A stretch of 64,000 nucleotides of DNA from Roseisalinus antarcticus (GTDB taxonomy: Bacteria > Pseudomonadota > Alphaproteobacteria > Rhodobacterales > Rhodobacteraceae). Both the position numbers and the translations under genes were made by a program. This document shows, piece after piece, positions 28,838-37,993 of this stretch. Under the pieces are notes generated by a model. That model saw only the letters and a program-made list of their open reading frames with translations, was not told the origin of the DNA and ran no database searches. The DNA is taken from contig NZ_FWFZ01000003.1 in assembly GCF_900172355.1 (NCBI RefSeq), positions 1 through 64,000 of the forward strand, given 5' to 3'. Every line of letters starts with the position of its first letter. Within the stretch, counting starts at the first letter, position 1.

Positions 28838-30057
28838 ACTCCGAAATCGTCGTTGTAGATCGCGCCGGGCTCCACGCCCAGCCGTTCAAGGGTCGCCAGC
28901 ACCGCCGAGATCATGATCGGCGGGCCGCAGAGATAGTATTCGCAATCCTCCGGCGCCGGGTGGTTCTGCATCTCGCGCCGGACGGTCTCGTGGATGAAGC
29001 CGATGGCCCCGGTCCAGCGGTCGCCGGGGGCCGGGTTCGACAGCGCCGGGGTGAAGCTGAAGTTCGGGTGCGCCGCGGCCAGCGCGTCGAAGGCCTCGGT
29101 ATAGAACAGGTCGGCGGCGGATCGCGCCCCGTAGAAATACCGGATGCGCCGGGTCGTGCCGGCGCCAAGCTGTTCGTGGATCATCGCCCGCAGCGGCGCC
29201 ATGCCGACCCCGCCGCCGATGAACACCATCTCGCGCCGGGTGGGCTGGACCCGGAAATCGCCGAACGGCCCCGAGGCGGCGACCGGATCGCCGGGCTGCA
29301 CCGAGAACAGCCAGGACGACACGACCCCCGGCGGCACGTCCTCTTCCCGGCCCGCGGGCGGGACGGCGAGGCGGATGTTGAATACGGCCACGCGGGCATC
29401 CTCGGGCCGGTTGGCGACGGAATAGGCCCGGGTGACCGGCGCCGCCGATGCCACGCTCAGCCGATCCCAGCGGGCGTTCCGCCAGACCTCGCCAAAGCCG
29501 TCCCCCGGCGCGATCCGGCCGAGGTCGAGATCGTAGGCCGGCGCGGTCAGCTGCATGTATTGGCCGGCGTGGTAATCGAAGGGCTGGCCCTCCGGCAGTT
29601 CCAGAACCAGTTCCCGGATCAGCGGGGCCAGCATCCGGGTCGAGGCGACGTGGCAGGTAAACCCGCCGCCCGCGGCCAGAACCTCCTGCGGGACGGTGAC
29701 CGCGCAATCCCCGCGCAGGCTGGTCTGGCAGGCGAGCCGCACATGCTCGCGCCGTTCATGGGCCGACAGGATGCCGCGCTCGGTCGCTTGTGGCTCTCCG
29801 GCACCGGCGCCGGTGACCGTGACCCGGCACAGCCCGCAGGTGCCCGACCCGCCACAGGCCGCCGGAATGCCGATGCCACCGCCGTGCAGCACGCCCAGCA
29901 GTCGGTCGCCCCGCGCCGCGGTCAGGTGGGTGGTCTCGTTCACCGCGACATCCACGGCGCCCTGCGGCACCAGCCGTCGCCGCGCGGCAAGCAGCCCGAG
30001 CGTCAGGCCCAGCACCAGCAGGGCGACCGCGAGGGAGGCGAGGGCGATTTCGGTCAT
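28834..30057 (-). CDS. nqrF: Na+-translocating NADH:quinone reductase subunit F
   Basis: A 407-residue electron-input subunit. It has an N-terminal membrane anchor (residues 4-24), a 2Fe-2S domain with C68, C74, C77 and C110 ([11 protein letters not shown], later RLACQT), then FAD-binding (RAYSVANRP near residue 220) and NADH-binding domains ([12 protein letters not shown] near 290, CGPPIM near 380). It oxidises NADH and passes electrons to the 2Fe-2S centre. ATGA overlaps with nqrE and apbE. Confidence 0.94.
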   Translation of the reverse strand: MTEIALASLAVALLVLGLTLGLLAARRRLVPQGAVDVAVNETTHLTAARGDRLLGVLHGGGIGIPAACGGSGTCGLCRVTVTGAGAGEPQATERGILSAHERREHVRLACQTSLRGDCAVTVPQEVLAAGGGFTCHVASTRMLAPLIRELVLELPEGQPFDYHAGQYMQLTAPAYDLDLGRIAPGDGFGEVWRNARWDRLSVASAAPVTRAYSVANRPEDARVAVFNIRLAVPPAGREEDVPPGVVSSWLFSVQPGDPVAASGPFGDFRVQPTRREMVFIGGGVGMAPLRAMIHEQLGAGTTRRIRYFYGARSAADLFYTEAFDALAAAHPNFSFTPALSNPAPGDRWTGAIGFIHETVRREMQNHPAPEDCEYYLCGPPIMISAVLATLERLGVEPGAIYNDDFGV

Positions 30058-30665
30058 TGCGCGGCCATCAGGGCGAACGAGGCAAAGCCCAGCGACATCA
30101 GCCCCGCCAGAATGAAGGTGATCCCCAGCCCGCGCAGCCCGTCCGGCAGGTCGGCATAGGCCAGCCGCGTCCGCACCGCCGACAGCACCACCACGGCGAC
30201 GGCGAACCCCGCGCCGCTGCCCAACCCGTAGACCGCGGATTCGGCCAGGCCATAGCGCCGTTCCTGCATGAAGAGGCTGCCCGCCAGGATCGCGCATTGC
30301 ACCGTCAGCAACGGCAGAAAGACCCCGAACGCCGCGTAGACCGCGGGAAAGAACCGATCGAGTACCATTTCCAGAAGCTGGACTGTCGCCGCAATCACGC
30401 CGATGAAGGCGACGAGCGAAAGATAGGACAGATCAAGCTCCGGCAGGCCGGCCCAGCCCCAGGCACCCGGCGCGAGGAACCACACGTAGAGCAGCTGGTT
30501 CAGCGGCACCGTCACGCCCATCACGGCGGTCATCGCGACCCCGAGGCCAAGTGCCGTCTCGGTCCGGCGCGACAGCGCGAGGAAGGTGCACAGGCCCAGA
30601 AACAGGCTCAGCGGCATGTTCTCGACGAAACTCGCCCGCAGGAACAGGGACCAGAGGTCGGTCAT
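30054..30665 (-). CDS. nqrE: Na+-translocating NADH:quinone reductase subunit E
   Basis: A 203-residue protein with six membrane helices. C26 ([11 protein letters not shown]) and the cysteine in [13 protein letters not shown] correspond to the two NqrE ligands of the intramembrane iron centre shared with Nqr[18 protein letters not shown] is typical of the family. ATGA overlaps with nqrD and nqrF. Confidence 0.94.
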   Translation of the reverse strand: MTDLWSLFLRASFVENMPLSLFLGLCTFLALSRRTETALGLGVAMTAVMGVTVPLNQLLYVWFLAPGAWGWAGLPELDLSYLSLVAFIGVIAATVQLLEMVLDRFFPAVYAAFGVFLPLLTVQCAILAGSLFMQERRYGLAESAVYGLGSGAGFAVAVVVLSAVRTRLAYADLPDGLRGLGITFILAGLMSLGFASFALMAAQ

Positions 30666-31327
30666 TCGGCGGCCTCCCGATGCTCTGGCGGGGCGAAATC
30701 GGGGGCCTCTGCCTGCTCCGGCATCAGCGTGCGCAGGGCCCAGACGAGGCCCCCCAGCAGGAAAAAGCCGCTGGGCGCGAGCAGCATCAGGCTGAGCGGC
30801 GTGAACCAGCCGCCCTGCTCGGCCAGCGGCAGCACCTGCCGGCCCATGAGCTCTCCCTTGCCGAAGACCTCGCGCACACAGCCGATGAAGATCAGCACCA
30901 GCGAATAGCCGAGCCCGTTGCCGAAGGCGTCGACCATGGAGGGCACCGGCGGGTTGTGGCGTGCAAAGGTCTCGGTCCGGCCCAGCACCAGGCAATTCGT
31001 GGTGATCAGGCCGACGAAGACCGACAATGCGCGGCTGATTTCGAAGAAATAGGCCTGCAGGATCTGGTCGATCACGATCACCAGCGACGCGATGATGACG
31101 ATCTGCAGGATCAGTCGGATCGTGTCGGGGATGTGCCGGCGGATCAGGCTGATGAGGCCGGCGGCCAGCGTCAGGACCACGGTCAGCGAGGCCGCCATGG
31201 TCAGCGCGGTCGCCAGCGACGTGGTCACCGCCAGTGCCGAGCAGATGCCCAGGATCTGCAGGGTCACCGGGTTCTCACGGAGCAATGGCGCGGTCAGCGT
31301 TCGCCAGAAGGATCCGGGCGCGGCCAT
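30662..31327 (-). CDS. nqrD: Na+-translocating NADH:quinone reductase subunit D
   Basis: A 221-residue protein with six membrane helices. C29 ([12 protein letters not shown]) and the cysteine in [12 protein letters not shown] are the expected iron ligands. [23 protein letters not shown] is characteristic. The ATG lies 2 bases after the nqrC stop. Confidence 0.94.
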   Translation of the reverse strand: MAAPGSFWRTLTAPLLRENPVTLQILGICSALAVTTSLATALTMAASLTVVLTLAAGLISLIRRHIPDTIRLILQIVIIASLVIVIDQILQAYFFEISRALSVFVGLITTNCLVLGRTETFARHNPPVPSMVDAFGNGLGYSLVLIFIGCVREVFGKGELMGRQVLPLAEQGGWFTPLSLMLLAPSGFFLLGGLVWALRTLMPEQAEAPDFAPPEHREAAE

Positions 31328-31329
31328 GG

Positions 31330-32127
31330 TCAGAAATCCCCCCGCTGGATGGCGTCGATCACCGGCCCGTAGCCCAGCGGGCCGAGCCAGAACCGCACGA
31401 TCCGGGTCACCGCACTGCTGGTGCGGGTGGCGCCGGTGATGCCGTCGACTTCATAGACGCTGGACGCAGCCCCCCGGGCCACCGCAAAGCGCAGGTTGCC
31501 GTCGGCATCATGGGTGCGCGTGCCGGGGAAATCCGACAGCCAGCCTTGTTCCTCGATCCGCCCGCCAAGCCCCGGCGTCTCCGAATGCGCGGTCACCGCC
31601 AGGCCCGCGATAGTGGCCATGTCGCCGCCCAGCGCCAGGACCGCGTCGATCCGCCCGTTGTAGCCCGCCCCGCTGATCGGCAGCAGCACCAGCGAGACCT
31701 CCTCGCCGTCGCGCAGCAGGTAGATCTGCGCGTAATCCGGGCGCTGGCCCAGGCCGGCCAGGTCCTCGGCGGGGGGGATCGCGCTCCAGTTGCCGGCATC
31801 GGCCAGCGCAGTCTGGAGCGTGTCCGGCGTCACGCCCGTGGCCGCCCGGCCCGCGTCGAGGTCGACCACCACAGTGCCCAGGGTGCCGCCCGCCTCGGAC
31901 AGCAGATCCTCCATGCCGGGAATGCCCAGCACCAGCGCCTCGATCCGGGCCTGTTCCTCGGCCGCGCGGTTCGCGGCCTGGATCGGGCGCAGCAGCACGG
32001 TCGCGCCACTGACCAGCACCGCGCAGCCCACCGAGACGGCCAGCGCCATGAACAGCGTCTTGAAGCGGGTGTCGTTCGGCTGCGCGAGAAAGCCGCGCCA
32101 GCCTCCGGTCCGGTCATGATCCGCCAT
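31330..32127 (-). CDS. nqrC: Na+-translocating NADH:quinone reductase subunit C
   Basis: A 265-residue periplasm-facing flavoprotein with one N-terminal membrane helix (about residues 22-46) and an FMN-binding domain. The covalent FMN motif reads DGITGATRTSSAV, with the acceptor threonine at about residue 234. It is the only covalent FMN motif found in this cluster. The ATG at 32127 overlaps the nqrB 3' end by 14 bases. Confidence 0.92.
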   Translation of the reverse strand: MADHDRTGGWRGFLAQPNDTRFKTLFMALAVSVGCAVLVSGATVLLRPIQAANRAAEEQARIEALVLGIPGMEDLLSEAGGTLGTVVVDLDAGRAATGVTPDTLQTALADAGNWSAIPPAEDLAGLGQRPDYAQIYLLRDGEEVSLVLLPISGAGYNGRIDAVLALGGDMATIAGLAVTAHSETPGLGGRIEEQGWLSDFPGTRTHDADGNLRFAVARGAASSVYEVDGITGATRTSSAVTRIVRFWLGPLGYGPVIDAIQRGDF

Positions 32128-32896
32128 GTCGTCTCCGTCGTTGCAAGGTCCAGAGGGCGATCGCGATGTCGTCCAGCAGCGGCGCCGCGAGCGAGGCAAG
32201 CAGCGCCGCGGCGACGCAGAGCTGTACCGGCGAGGCCCCCTCCCAGCCGGACGCGAAGAGCAGGACGAGCGCCGCGTAGAGCGCCCCGTTCAGCCAGCGC
32301 CCCAGCGCGGTCGAGGCGCTTGCGACGGGGTCCGCGACAAGCAGGACAAGCACCATGGCCGCCGCCGGCACGACCCAGTCAGGCCCCCCCGCCAACAGCG
32401 CCGTCCCGCCCCCGACCAGCGCGGCGCCGGCGAGGATGCCGAACGGCATGACACCGAACAGGACACCGAGCCCCGCCGCCGGGATCGCGGCCCAGGCCAC
32501 TGGCAGCACGAAGTCGGGCCATGCAAATGTCGGAAAGCCGAAGCCCAGGAAGGCCAGCGTCACCGTCGCCGGGTTCAGCACGTTGCGGCCCCAGCCGCCG
32601 AAGACCAGCTCGCCGAAGACCGCGCCGAAGCTGATCCCGAGCACAATCCGCACCAGCCCCATATCCTCCGGTGCCAGCATCGCGACGGCCAGCGCCGTGA
32701 TCGCGCCCGCGAAGGACGGCGGCTGCGCCCGGGCCAGCATGAAGATCAGGTGCCAGGCGCCCGAGACGATCAGCGCCAGCCCCAGCCGCCCGACCGCCCC
32801 CGCGCCGCCGAACCAGATCCAGACCAGCGCCATGGGCATCAACGCGGCCAGCAGCAACAGCGCCACCATCTCGCGGTCCCAGAGCCCCCGGATCAT
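32114..32896 (-). CDS. nqrB: Compact Na+-translocating NADH:quinone reductase subunit B lacking the FMN motif
   Basis: A 260-residue NqrB/RnfD-family membrane protein with about nine to ten hydrophobic segments. Recognisable parts are FGGWGRNVLNPATVTLAFLGF and VADPVASASTALGRW, the latter corresponding to ATDPVSAS of Vibrio NqrB. Usual NqrB is about 410 residues; here the N-terminal part is much shorter. The S/T-G-A-T segment that carries covalent FMN, normally soon after the NPA...FAYP region, is absent. No frameshift is visible and the ATGA start overlap with nqrA fixes the 5' end, so it appears to be a genuine compact form. Confidence 0.85.
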   Translation of the reverse strand: MIRGLWDREMVALLLLAALMPMALVWIWFGGAGAVGRLGLALIVSGAWHLIFMLARAQPPSFAGAITALAVAMLAPEDMGLVRIVLGISFGAVFGELVFGGWGRNVLNPATVTLAFLGFGFPTFAWPDFVLPVAWAAIPAAGLGVLFGVMPFGILAGAALVGGGTALLAGGPDWVVPAAAMVLVLLVADPVASASTALGRWLNGALYAALVLLFASGWEGASPVQLCVAAALLASLAAPLLDDIAIALWTLQRRRRHGGS

Positions 32897-34167
32897 GCTG
32901 CCATCTCCGTGCGGGTGCGGTCGAGCATCGCGCGCAGCAGATCGCCCAGCCCCGCCTGCCCTCCGGTGACGTAATCGGCCAGCGCCAGGTCTTCCTCTAC
33001 CAGGGACAGTGCCCCGAGGCGGGTCGCGGTCTCGTCGTCGCCGACGCTGAGGGCGCGGACCATGGCCATCGCCGGAAACGCGCCGCCGACAGCGTGCTGC
33101 AGCGCGGCCGTCGGTATGACGGGCTTGGGCACCGAGGAGGATGCCAGCGCGGCCAGGAACCAATGCGGCGGCTTGCCCTCCTGCTGTTGCGGCCAGATAG
33201 TCGCCTGACGGTCCAGCGTTCCAAGCCATTGCGCCCGGCGGCCGTCCAGCGGGGACCCGGCCATAAGCACATGCGGCCCGGGCCGGACCAGCCCGTAGCT
33301 GAGCGCCCGCAGATCGGCCCCGAGTTGACAGCGCACCAGCCGCGAGGCGGTCAGCGCCGGGCCTGCAACCGACACCAGTCGAGTGCGCGGCAGCCGCCCC
33401 GTCGCGAGCAGGACGCCAAGCTGGGCCACATCTTCGGCGTGCAGATCCCAGACCGGCCGGCCGGGCGCCGCCGGGCAAAGGTCGTGAACACGGAACCCGG
33501 CCAGCCCATGCGGGTGACGAGGCGAGACGTGCGCGATCCGCGCCCCGCCGGCCGCGTCCGGGGCAATGGGCGGAGGGCCATCGGCGGCGCACAGAAAGAC
33601 CGGGCCATCGGTCAACCTCCCCAGCGCGGCCAGCCCGCGCCCGAGGGCCTCCTCCAGTCCGTCGAGCGCCAGACGGGGGTCCGGCGCCAGCGGCCGGCTG
33701 TCGGTGGCCATGACGACGATGGCGGCCGGGCGCTCTGCGCTGGCGGGCATCCGGCCGTAGGGGCGGCTTCGGATCCGGGGCCAGAAGCCGCAGCCCTGCA
33801 TCAGCGCCACGAGCGCCGGCGCGTCGCCCGACGCGGCGGCGGCGACATCCCACTCGGCCACCTCCCCGCCGGGGTCCCGGAACAGGATGATCTCGTCGAG
33901 CCTGCGGCCCGGCCCGAGGCGCACGCGGGCGACACGGCCCGCGAAGGGCGCGGACAACACGATCTCGGGGTGATTTCGCAGCCTTGCCACAGGGGCGCCC
34001 TCGGCCACCGGGCTGTCCTCGGGCGCGACCAGATCGACGCGCAGGACATCGCCGGGGGGCGCCGTGATCGCGGCCTCTTCGGTGATCATCCCAGTCGGAA
34101 CAGGGTTCTCGAACGGGTCAGAGCGAAAGACAGGTGAAAGGCCGAAACCTGGGATCCGCCCGAACAT
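32893..34167 (-). CDS. nqrA: Na+-translocating NADH:quinone reductase subunit A
   Basis: A 424-residue cytoplasmic subunit, a little shorter than the usual 445. It has the barrel-sandwich-like N-terminal region (VARLRNHPEIVLSAPFAGRVARVRLG) and the C-terminal region with LDRTRTEM. Sequence conservation with Vibrio NqrA is modest, but position and architecture fit. A strong GGAGGAG lies just before the ATG. First gene of the nqrABCDEF-apbE-nqrM-CBS operon. Confidence 0.88.
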   Translation of the reverse strand: MFGRIPGFGLSPVFRSDPFENPVPTGMITEEAAITAPPGDVLRVDLVAPEDSPVAEGAPVARLRNHPEIVLSAPFAGRVARVRLGPGRRLDEIILFRDPGGEVAEWDVAAAASGDAPALVALMQGCGFWPRIRSRPYGRMPASAERPAAIVVMATDSRPLAPDPRLALDGLEEALGRGLAALGRLTDGPVFLCAADGPPPIAPDAAGGARIAHVSPRHPHGLAGFRVHDLCPAAPGRPVWDLHAEDVAQLGVLLATGRLPRTRLVSVAGPALTASRLVRCQLGADLRALSYGLVRPGPHVLMAGSPLDGRRAQWLGTLDRQATIWPQQQEGKPPHWFLAALASSSVPKPVIPTAALQHAVGGAFPAMAMVRALSVGDDETATRLGALSLVEEDLALADYVTGGQAGLGDLLRAMLDRTRTEMAA

Positions 34168-34203
34168 CGCTCCTCCAGGCCGCCGGGGCCGATTTGGATT
34201 TCG

Positions 34204-34213
34204 TTTTCGAAAA
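34204..34213. promoter_or_regulatory. AT-rich palindrome in the nqrA/cytochrome divergent region
   Basis: TTTTCGAAAA, flanked by further A/T, lies 37 bp upstream of nqrA and 61 bp upstream of the cytochrome start. A near FnrL-like sequence (TCGACCTCACTCAA, 34243-34256, one mismatch in TTGA-N6-TCAA) lies nearby. The 107-bp region must hold both promoters; the binding proteins are unknown. Confidence 0.3.
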
Positions 34214-34274
34214 TCAAGAACTGGTGTGTGATAGGAGACTGATCGACCTCACTCAAGTATGCGGAGCGATGCTC

Positions 34275-35474
34275 ATGCGGTTTCCCTCGATATTAGTCAC
34301 TTTTGCCCTTCCGTTCATGGTCCTGGCGGGCCTGATGGCGTTGCAGGAACAGGCCTCGGCGCAGACCGCCGGTGACGCGCAACCCCCTGCGGAGACGCCA
34401 TTTACCGGCGACGACGTGATCCGCCCCTACGTCATTCCCGAATCGGGGCCCTTCAACCCCGAGGAGATCGAGATCGAGAACAATGCGGCCATCGCCGACT
34501 GGTTCCGCTCCGCCCATGCCGATACCGCGGCCGAGGCGTTCCGCCATTGGGACGCCGACGAGGAGATCAGCCCGGCCTGCGCCGTCTGCCATTCCGGCGA
34601 GGGCTTCCGCTCGTTCCACGGGCTGGACGGCAGCGACCCCGGCATCCCCGATGAGCCCGTCAACGTGGGCGGCGTCGTCGATTGCGAGACCTGTCACAAC
34701 ACCGGCCTGTCGCGGATCTCCGAAATCGTGATGCCAAGTGGCCTCAGCCATCCGGTCGAGGGGGTCGAGGCCGCCTGCATGACCTGCCACCAGGGCCGCA
34801 CCGCCGGCACCACCGTCGAGGCCGCGATCACCAACATCCCAGTAGACCTGCCGGACCCCGAAATCAGCTTCGTGAACCCGCACTACGCCACCGCCGCCGC
34901 GACCTGGCTGGGCGGCTACGGCGGGGCCGGCTATCACTACGACGGAAAAACCTATTCCGGACGGTTCTTCCACGCCCGGCCGGTCAGCACATGCGTCTCG
35001 TGCCACCAGCCCCACACGCTGGAGATCGCGACCGACACCTGTCGCTCGTGCCACGAGAACGGCACGCCGACCGAGATCCGCATCGCCCGGCAAAGCTATG
35101 ACGGCAGCGGCGACACCGCGCAGGGCATCCACGCCGACATCGCCGCGAACGCCGACACCCTGCTGGAGATGATCCAGCGCTACGCCGCCGATGTTGCGAC
35201 GGTGCCGCTGATCTACGATGGCGGCAGCTATCCCTATTTCTTCGCGGACGAGAACGGCGACGGCGTGGCCGACACCGTGGACGGACGCGGCGTGGCCTAC
35301 GGCAACTGGACGCCCCGGATGCTGCGCACCGCCTACAACTGGAAGCTGGTCACCTCGGACCCCGGAATCTATGCGCACAACCCGCATTACGCGCTGGAGT
35401 TGCTTTACGATTCGGTCGAGGACCTCTCGGGCCCGCTTGGCGTGGACATGGACAGCCTCGGGCTTCTGCGCTGA
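34275..35474 (+). CDS. Exported five-haem cytochrome c
   Basis: A 399-residue protein with a Sec signal peptide (about residues 1-28, ending QASAQT). Five CxxCH haem motifs follow: CAVCH, CETCH, CMTCH, CVSCH and CRSCH, spread over about residues 100-265. The C-terminal 130 residues have no haem motif. The start at 34275 is chosen because GGAG sits 9 bases upstream and the signal peptide begins there; an ATG at 34269 is also possible. I do not recognise a named family. It is divergent from nqrA, so it may exchange electrons with the quinone pool in the periplasm, which is inference. Confidence 0.82.
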   Translation: MRFPSILVTFALPFMVLAGLMALQEQASAQTAGDAQPPAETPFTGDDVIRPYVIPESGPFNPEEIEIENNAAIADWFRSAHADTAAEAFRHWDADEEISPACAVCHSGEGFRSFHGLDGSDPGIPDEPVNVGGVVDCETCHNTGLSRISEIVMPSGLSHPVEGVEAACMTCHQGRTAGTTVEAAITNIPVDLPDPEISFVNPHYATAAATWLGGYGGAGYHYDGKTYSGRFFHARPVSTCVSCHQPHTLEIATDTCRSCHENGTPTEIRIARQSYDGSGDTAQGIHADIAANADTLLEMIQRYAADVATVPLIYDGGSYPYFFADENGDGVADTVDGRGVAYGNWTPRMLRTAYNWKLVTSDPGIYAHNPHYALELLYDSVEDLSGPLGVDMDSLGLLR

Positions 35475-35514
35475 GGCGCCCGCGCCGGCCGCCGGGACGG
35501 AGTCCCGTGCGCAA

Positions 35515-35528
35515 TTGACCTGTGTCAA
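35515..35528. promoter_or_regulatory. Consensus FnrL/Crp-type box upstream of ppsA
   Basis: TTGACCTGTGTCAA fits TTGA-N6-TCAA exactly and TTGAT-N4-GTCAA at nine of ten positions. It is centred about 70 bp before the ppsA ATG, a suitable distance for an activator site with a short leader. A small hairpin (CGGGAC-GGA-GTCCCG, 35493-35507) just upstream may end the cytochrome transcript. Confidence 0.55.
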
Positions 35529-35590
35529 CGCCATGGGCCGACGGGCGGCGCACACTGTGCCTGCAACAGCGCCAGTGGGAAACCGAAACC

Positions 35591-37975
35591 ATGTCTGCTC
35601 CTCTCGAAACGATCTTCTTCGACGACCTCCGCCGCGCCGATGTGGCGCTTGTCGGCGGCAAAAATTCCTCTCTGGGTGAAATGGTCCAGACGCTCGGATC
35701 GATGGGCATCCGGGTGCCGCCAGGCTTCGCCACGACCTCGGACGCCTATCGAAGGTTCATCGAGGCGAACGGGCTGAACGCCTACATCAGCGATACGATG
35801 GCCGCCCATGCCGCCGGCAAGATCATCCTGCACAAGGCGGGCGCGGACATCCGCGCGGCGATCCTGGGGGGCGACTGGCCCGCCGCCGCCGAGGCCGCGA
35901 TCCGCGATGCCTACCGCAAGCTGTCGGACCGAGCGGGGCAGACGGATCTCGCCGTCGCTGCCCGCTCCAGCGCCACCGCCGAGGACTTGCCCGACGCCAG
36001 CTTCGCCGGCCAGCAGGAGACCTATCTGAACGTCGTCGGCGAGGACGCCGTGCTGGTGGCCTGCCGCAAATGCTATGCCTCGCTGTTTACCGATCGGGCA
36101 ATCACCTACCGGCACCTCAAGGGGTTCGACCACACGGACGTGGCGCTGTCCGTCGGCGTCCAGCAGATGGTGCGCTCGGATATCGGCGGATCGGGGGTCA
36201 TGTTCTCGATCGACACGGAATCGGGCTTCGACAAGGTGGTGCTGATCAACGCCGCCTGGGGCCTGGGCGAAACCGTGGTGCAGGGTGCCGTCACCCCCGA
36301 TGAGTTCCAGGTCTACAAACCGTTTCTGGACCGCGCGGGCGTCCGGCCGATCCTGGAGCGGATGCTGGGCGCCAAGGAGATCAAGATGATCCTCGCCGGT
36401 GCCGACGACGACGATCCGGTCCGCACCGTCCCGACCTCCAGGGCAGAGCGCGGGCGCTTCGTGCTGAACGACGACGAGGTGCTCGATCTGGCCCGGCAGG
36501 CGGCCACCATCGAGGCACATTACGGCCAGCCCATGGACATGGAATGGGCCAAGGACGGCAATACCGGCGAATTGTTCATCGTGCAGGCCCGGCCGGAGAC
36601 AGTGCAGTCCCGCTCCGACGCCGGTGCGCTCAAGAGCTTTTCCATCGGTGACCATGGCAAGACCCTGATCAAGGGCCTGTCGGTGGGCGAGCAGATCGCC
36701 ACGGGGCGCGTCTGCCTGATCGACGACGTGGCCGACATCGACGATTTCGTCGACGGCGCGATCCTGGTGACCTCGACGACCGACCCCGACTGGGTGCCGA
36801 TCATGAAACGCGCCTCGGCCATCGTCACCGACCACGGCGGGCGGACCAGTCACGCCGCCATCGTCAGCCGCGAACTGGGCGTGCCGGCGATCGTCGGCTG
36901 CGGCAACGCGACCCATGTGCTGCACGACGAGCAGGAGGTGACGATCTGCTGCGCCGAGGGCGACGAGGGCTTCGTCTACGACGGGATCGCCGACTTCGAC
37001 ATAAAGGAGCTCGATCTCGACCATGTGCCGCAGACCCGGACCAAGGTCATGCTCAACCTCGGCAACCCGGCGACCGCCGCGCGGTGGTGGCGCTTGCCGG
37101 CCGATGGCGTGGGGCTGGCGCGGATGGAATTCGTGATCTCCAACGCGATCCGGGTCCACCCCGAGGCGCTGATCCATTTCGACGCGCTGCGTGACCCGGA
37201 CGTCCGGGAGGAGATCGAAACACTGACCCGGGGCTATGCGGACAAGACAGCGTATTTCGTCGACAAGCTCGCGACCAGCCTGTCGCGGATCGCGGCCGTG
37301 GCCTATCCCAAGCCGATGATCCTGCGGATGAGCGATTTCAAGTCGAACGAATACGCCGACCTGATCGGCGGGCGGGAGTTCGAGCCCCATGAGGCCAACC
37401 CGATGATCGGCTGGCGCGGGGCGTCGCGCTATTACGATCCCGCCTACCGGGACGGCTTCCGTCTGGAATGCCGGGCGGTGCACAAGCTGCGCGAAGAGAT
37501 GGGGTTCGACAATGTGCTGGTGATGATCCCGTTCTGCCGCACGCCCGAGGAAGCCGACCGGGTGATCGAGGTCATGGCCGAAGAGGGCCTGCGCCGCGGG
37601 GAGAACGGGCTGGAGGTCTACGTCATGTGCGAGGTGCCGTCGAACGTGATCCTGGCCGAGGAATTCGCCAAGCGGTTCGACGGATTTTCCATCGGCTCCA
37701 ACGACCTGACGCAGCTGACGCTGGGCATCGACCGCGACAGCGACAAGTTGGCCCCGCTGTTCGACGAGCGTCACGCCGCGGTCGAGTGGATGATCCGCAC
37801 CGTGATCGACAAGGCCCATGCGGCCGGGGTCAAGGTCGGGCTCTGCGGGCAGGCGCCGTCCAACTATCCGGAGTTCGCGCAGGTGCTGGTCGACGCGGGG
37901 ATCGACTCGATCTCGGTCACGCCGGACAGCTACCTGCAGGTCAAGGATCACGTGGCCAAGGCCGAGGGCGGCTGA
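35591..37975 (+). CDS. ppsA: Phosphoenolpyruvate synthase
   Basis: A 794-residue three-domain enzyme: an N-terminal ATP-grasp domain (VGGKNSSLGEM near residue 21, ARSSATAEDLPDASFAGQQ near 120), the central phosphohistidine domain (TDHGGRTSHAAIVSRELG near 415), and the PEP-utilising barrel (MCEVPSNVILAEEFAKRFDGF near 680, CGQAPSNYPEF near 755). It makes PEP from pyruvate, ATP and water for gluconeogenesis. Length matches the family. The ATG at 35591 starts the conserved region. It could feed carbon from the pyruvate-yielding pathways on either side. Confidence 0.95.
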   Translation: MSAPLETIFFDDLRRADVALVGGKNSSLGEMVQTLGSMGIRVPPGFATTSDAYRRFIEANGLNAYISDTMAAHAAGKIILHKAGADIRAAILGGDWPAAAEAAIRDAYRKLSDRAGQTDLAVAARSSATAEDLPDASFAGQQETYLNVVGEDAVLVACRKCYASLFTDRAITYRHLKGFDHTDVALSVGVQQMVRSDIGGSGVMFSIDTESGFDKVVLINAAWGLGETVVQGAVTPDEFQVYKPFLDRAGVRPILERMLGAKEIKMILAGADDDDPVRTVPTSRAERGRFVLNDDEVLDLARQAATIEAHYGQPMDMEWAKDGNTGELFIVQARPETVQSRSDAGALKSFSIGDHGKTLIKGLSVGEQIATGRVCLIDDVADIDDFVDGAILVTSTTDPDWVPIMKRASAIVTDHGGRTSHAAIVSRELGVPAIVGCGNATHVLHDEQEVTICCAEGDEGFVYDGIADFDIKELDLDHVPQTRTKVMLNLGNPATAARWWRLPADGVGLARMEFVISNAIRVHPEALIHFDALRDPDVREEIETLTRGYADKTAYFVDKLATSLSRIAAVAYPKPMILRMSDFKSNEYADLIGGREFEPHEANPMIGWRGASRYYDPAYRDGFRLECRAVHKLREEMGFDNVLVMIPFCRTPEEADRVIEVMAEEGLRRGENGLEVYVMCEVPSNVILAEEFAKRFDGFSIGSNDLTQLTLGIDRDSDKLAPLFDERHAAVEWMIRTVIDKAHAAGVKVGLCGQAPSNYPEFAQVLVDAGIDSISVTPDSYLQVKDHVAKAEGG

Positions 37976-37993
37976 GCCCTCGCGCCCGCGCGC

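Noticed and set aside
32114-32896. NqrB broken by a frameshift
   Set aside because: The ATGA overlap with nqrA fixes the start, the frame is open to the stop and membrane segments are regular; no NqrB-like sequence was found in other frames.
27842-34167. RNF complex instead of Nqr
   Set aside because: NqrA and an NqrF with NADH and FAD domains are present, and RnfB/RnfC-type ferredoxin subunits are absent.
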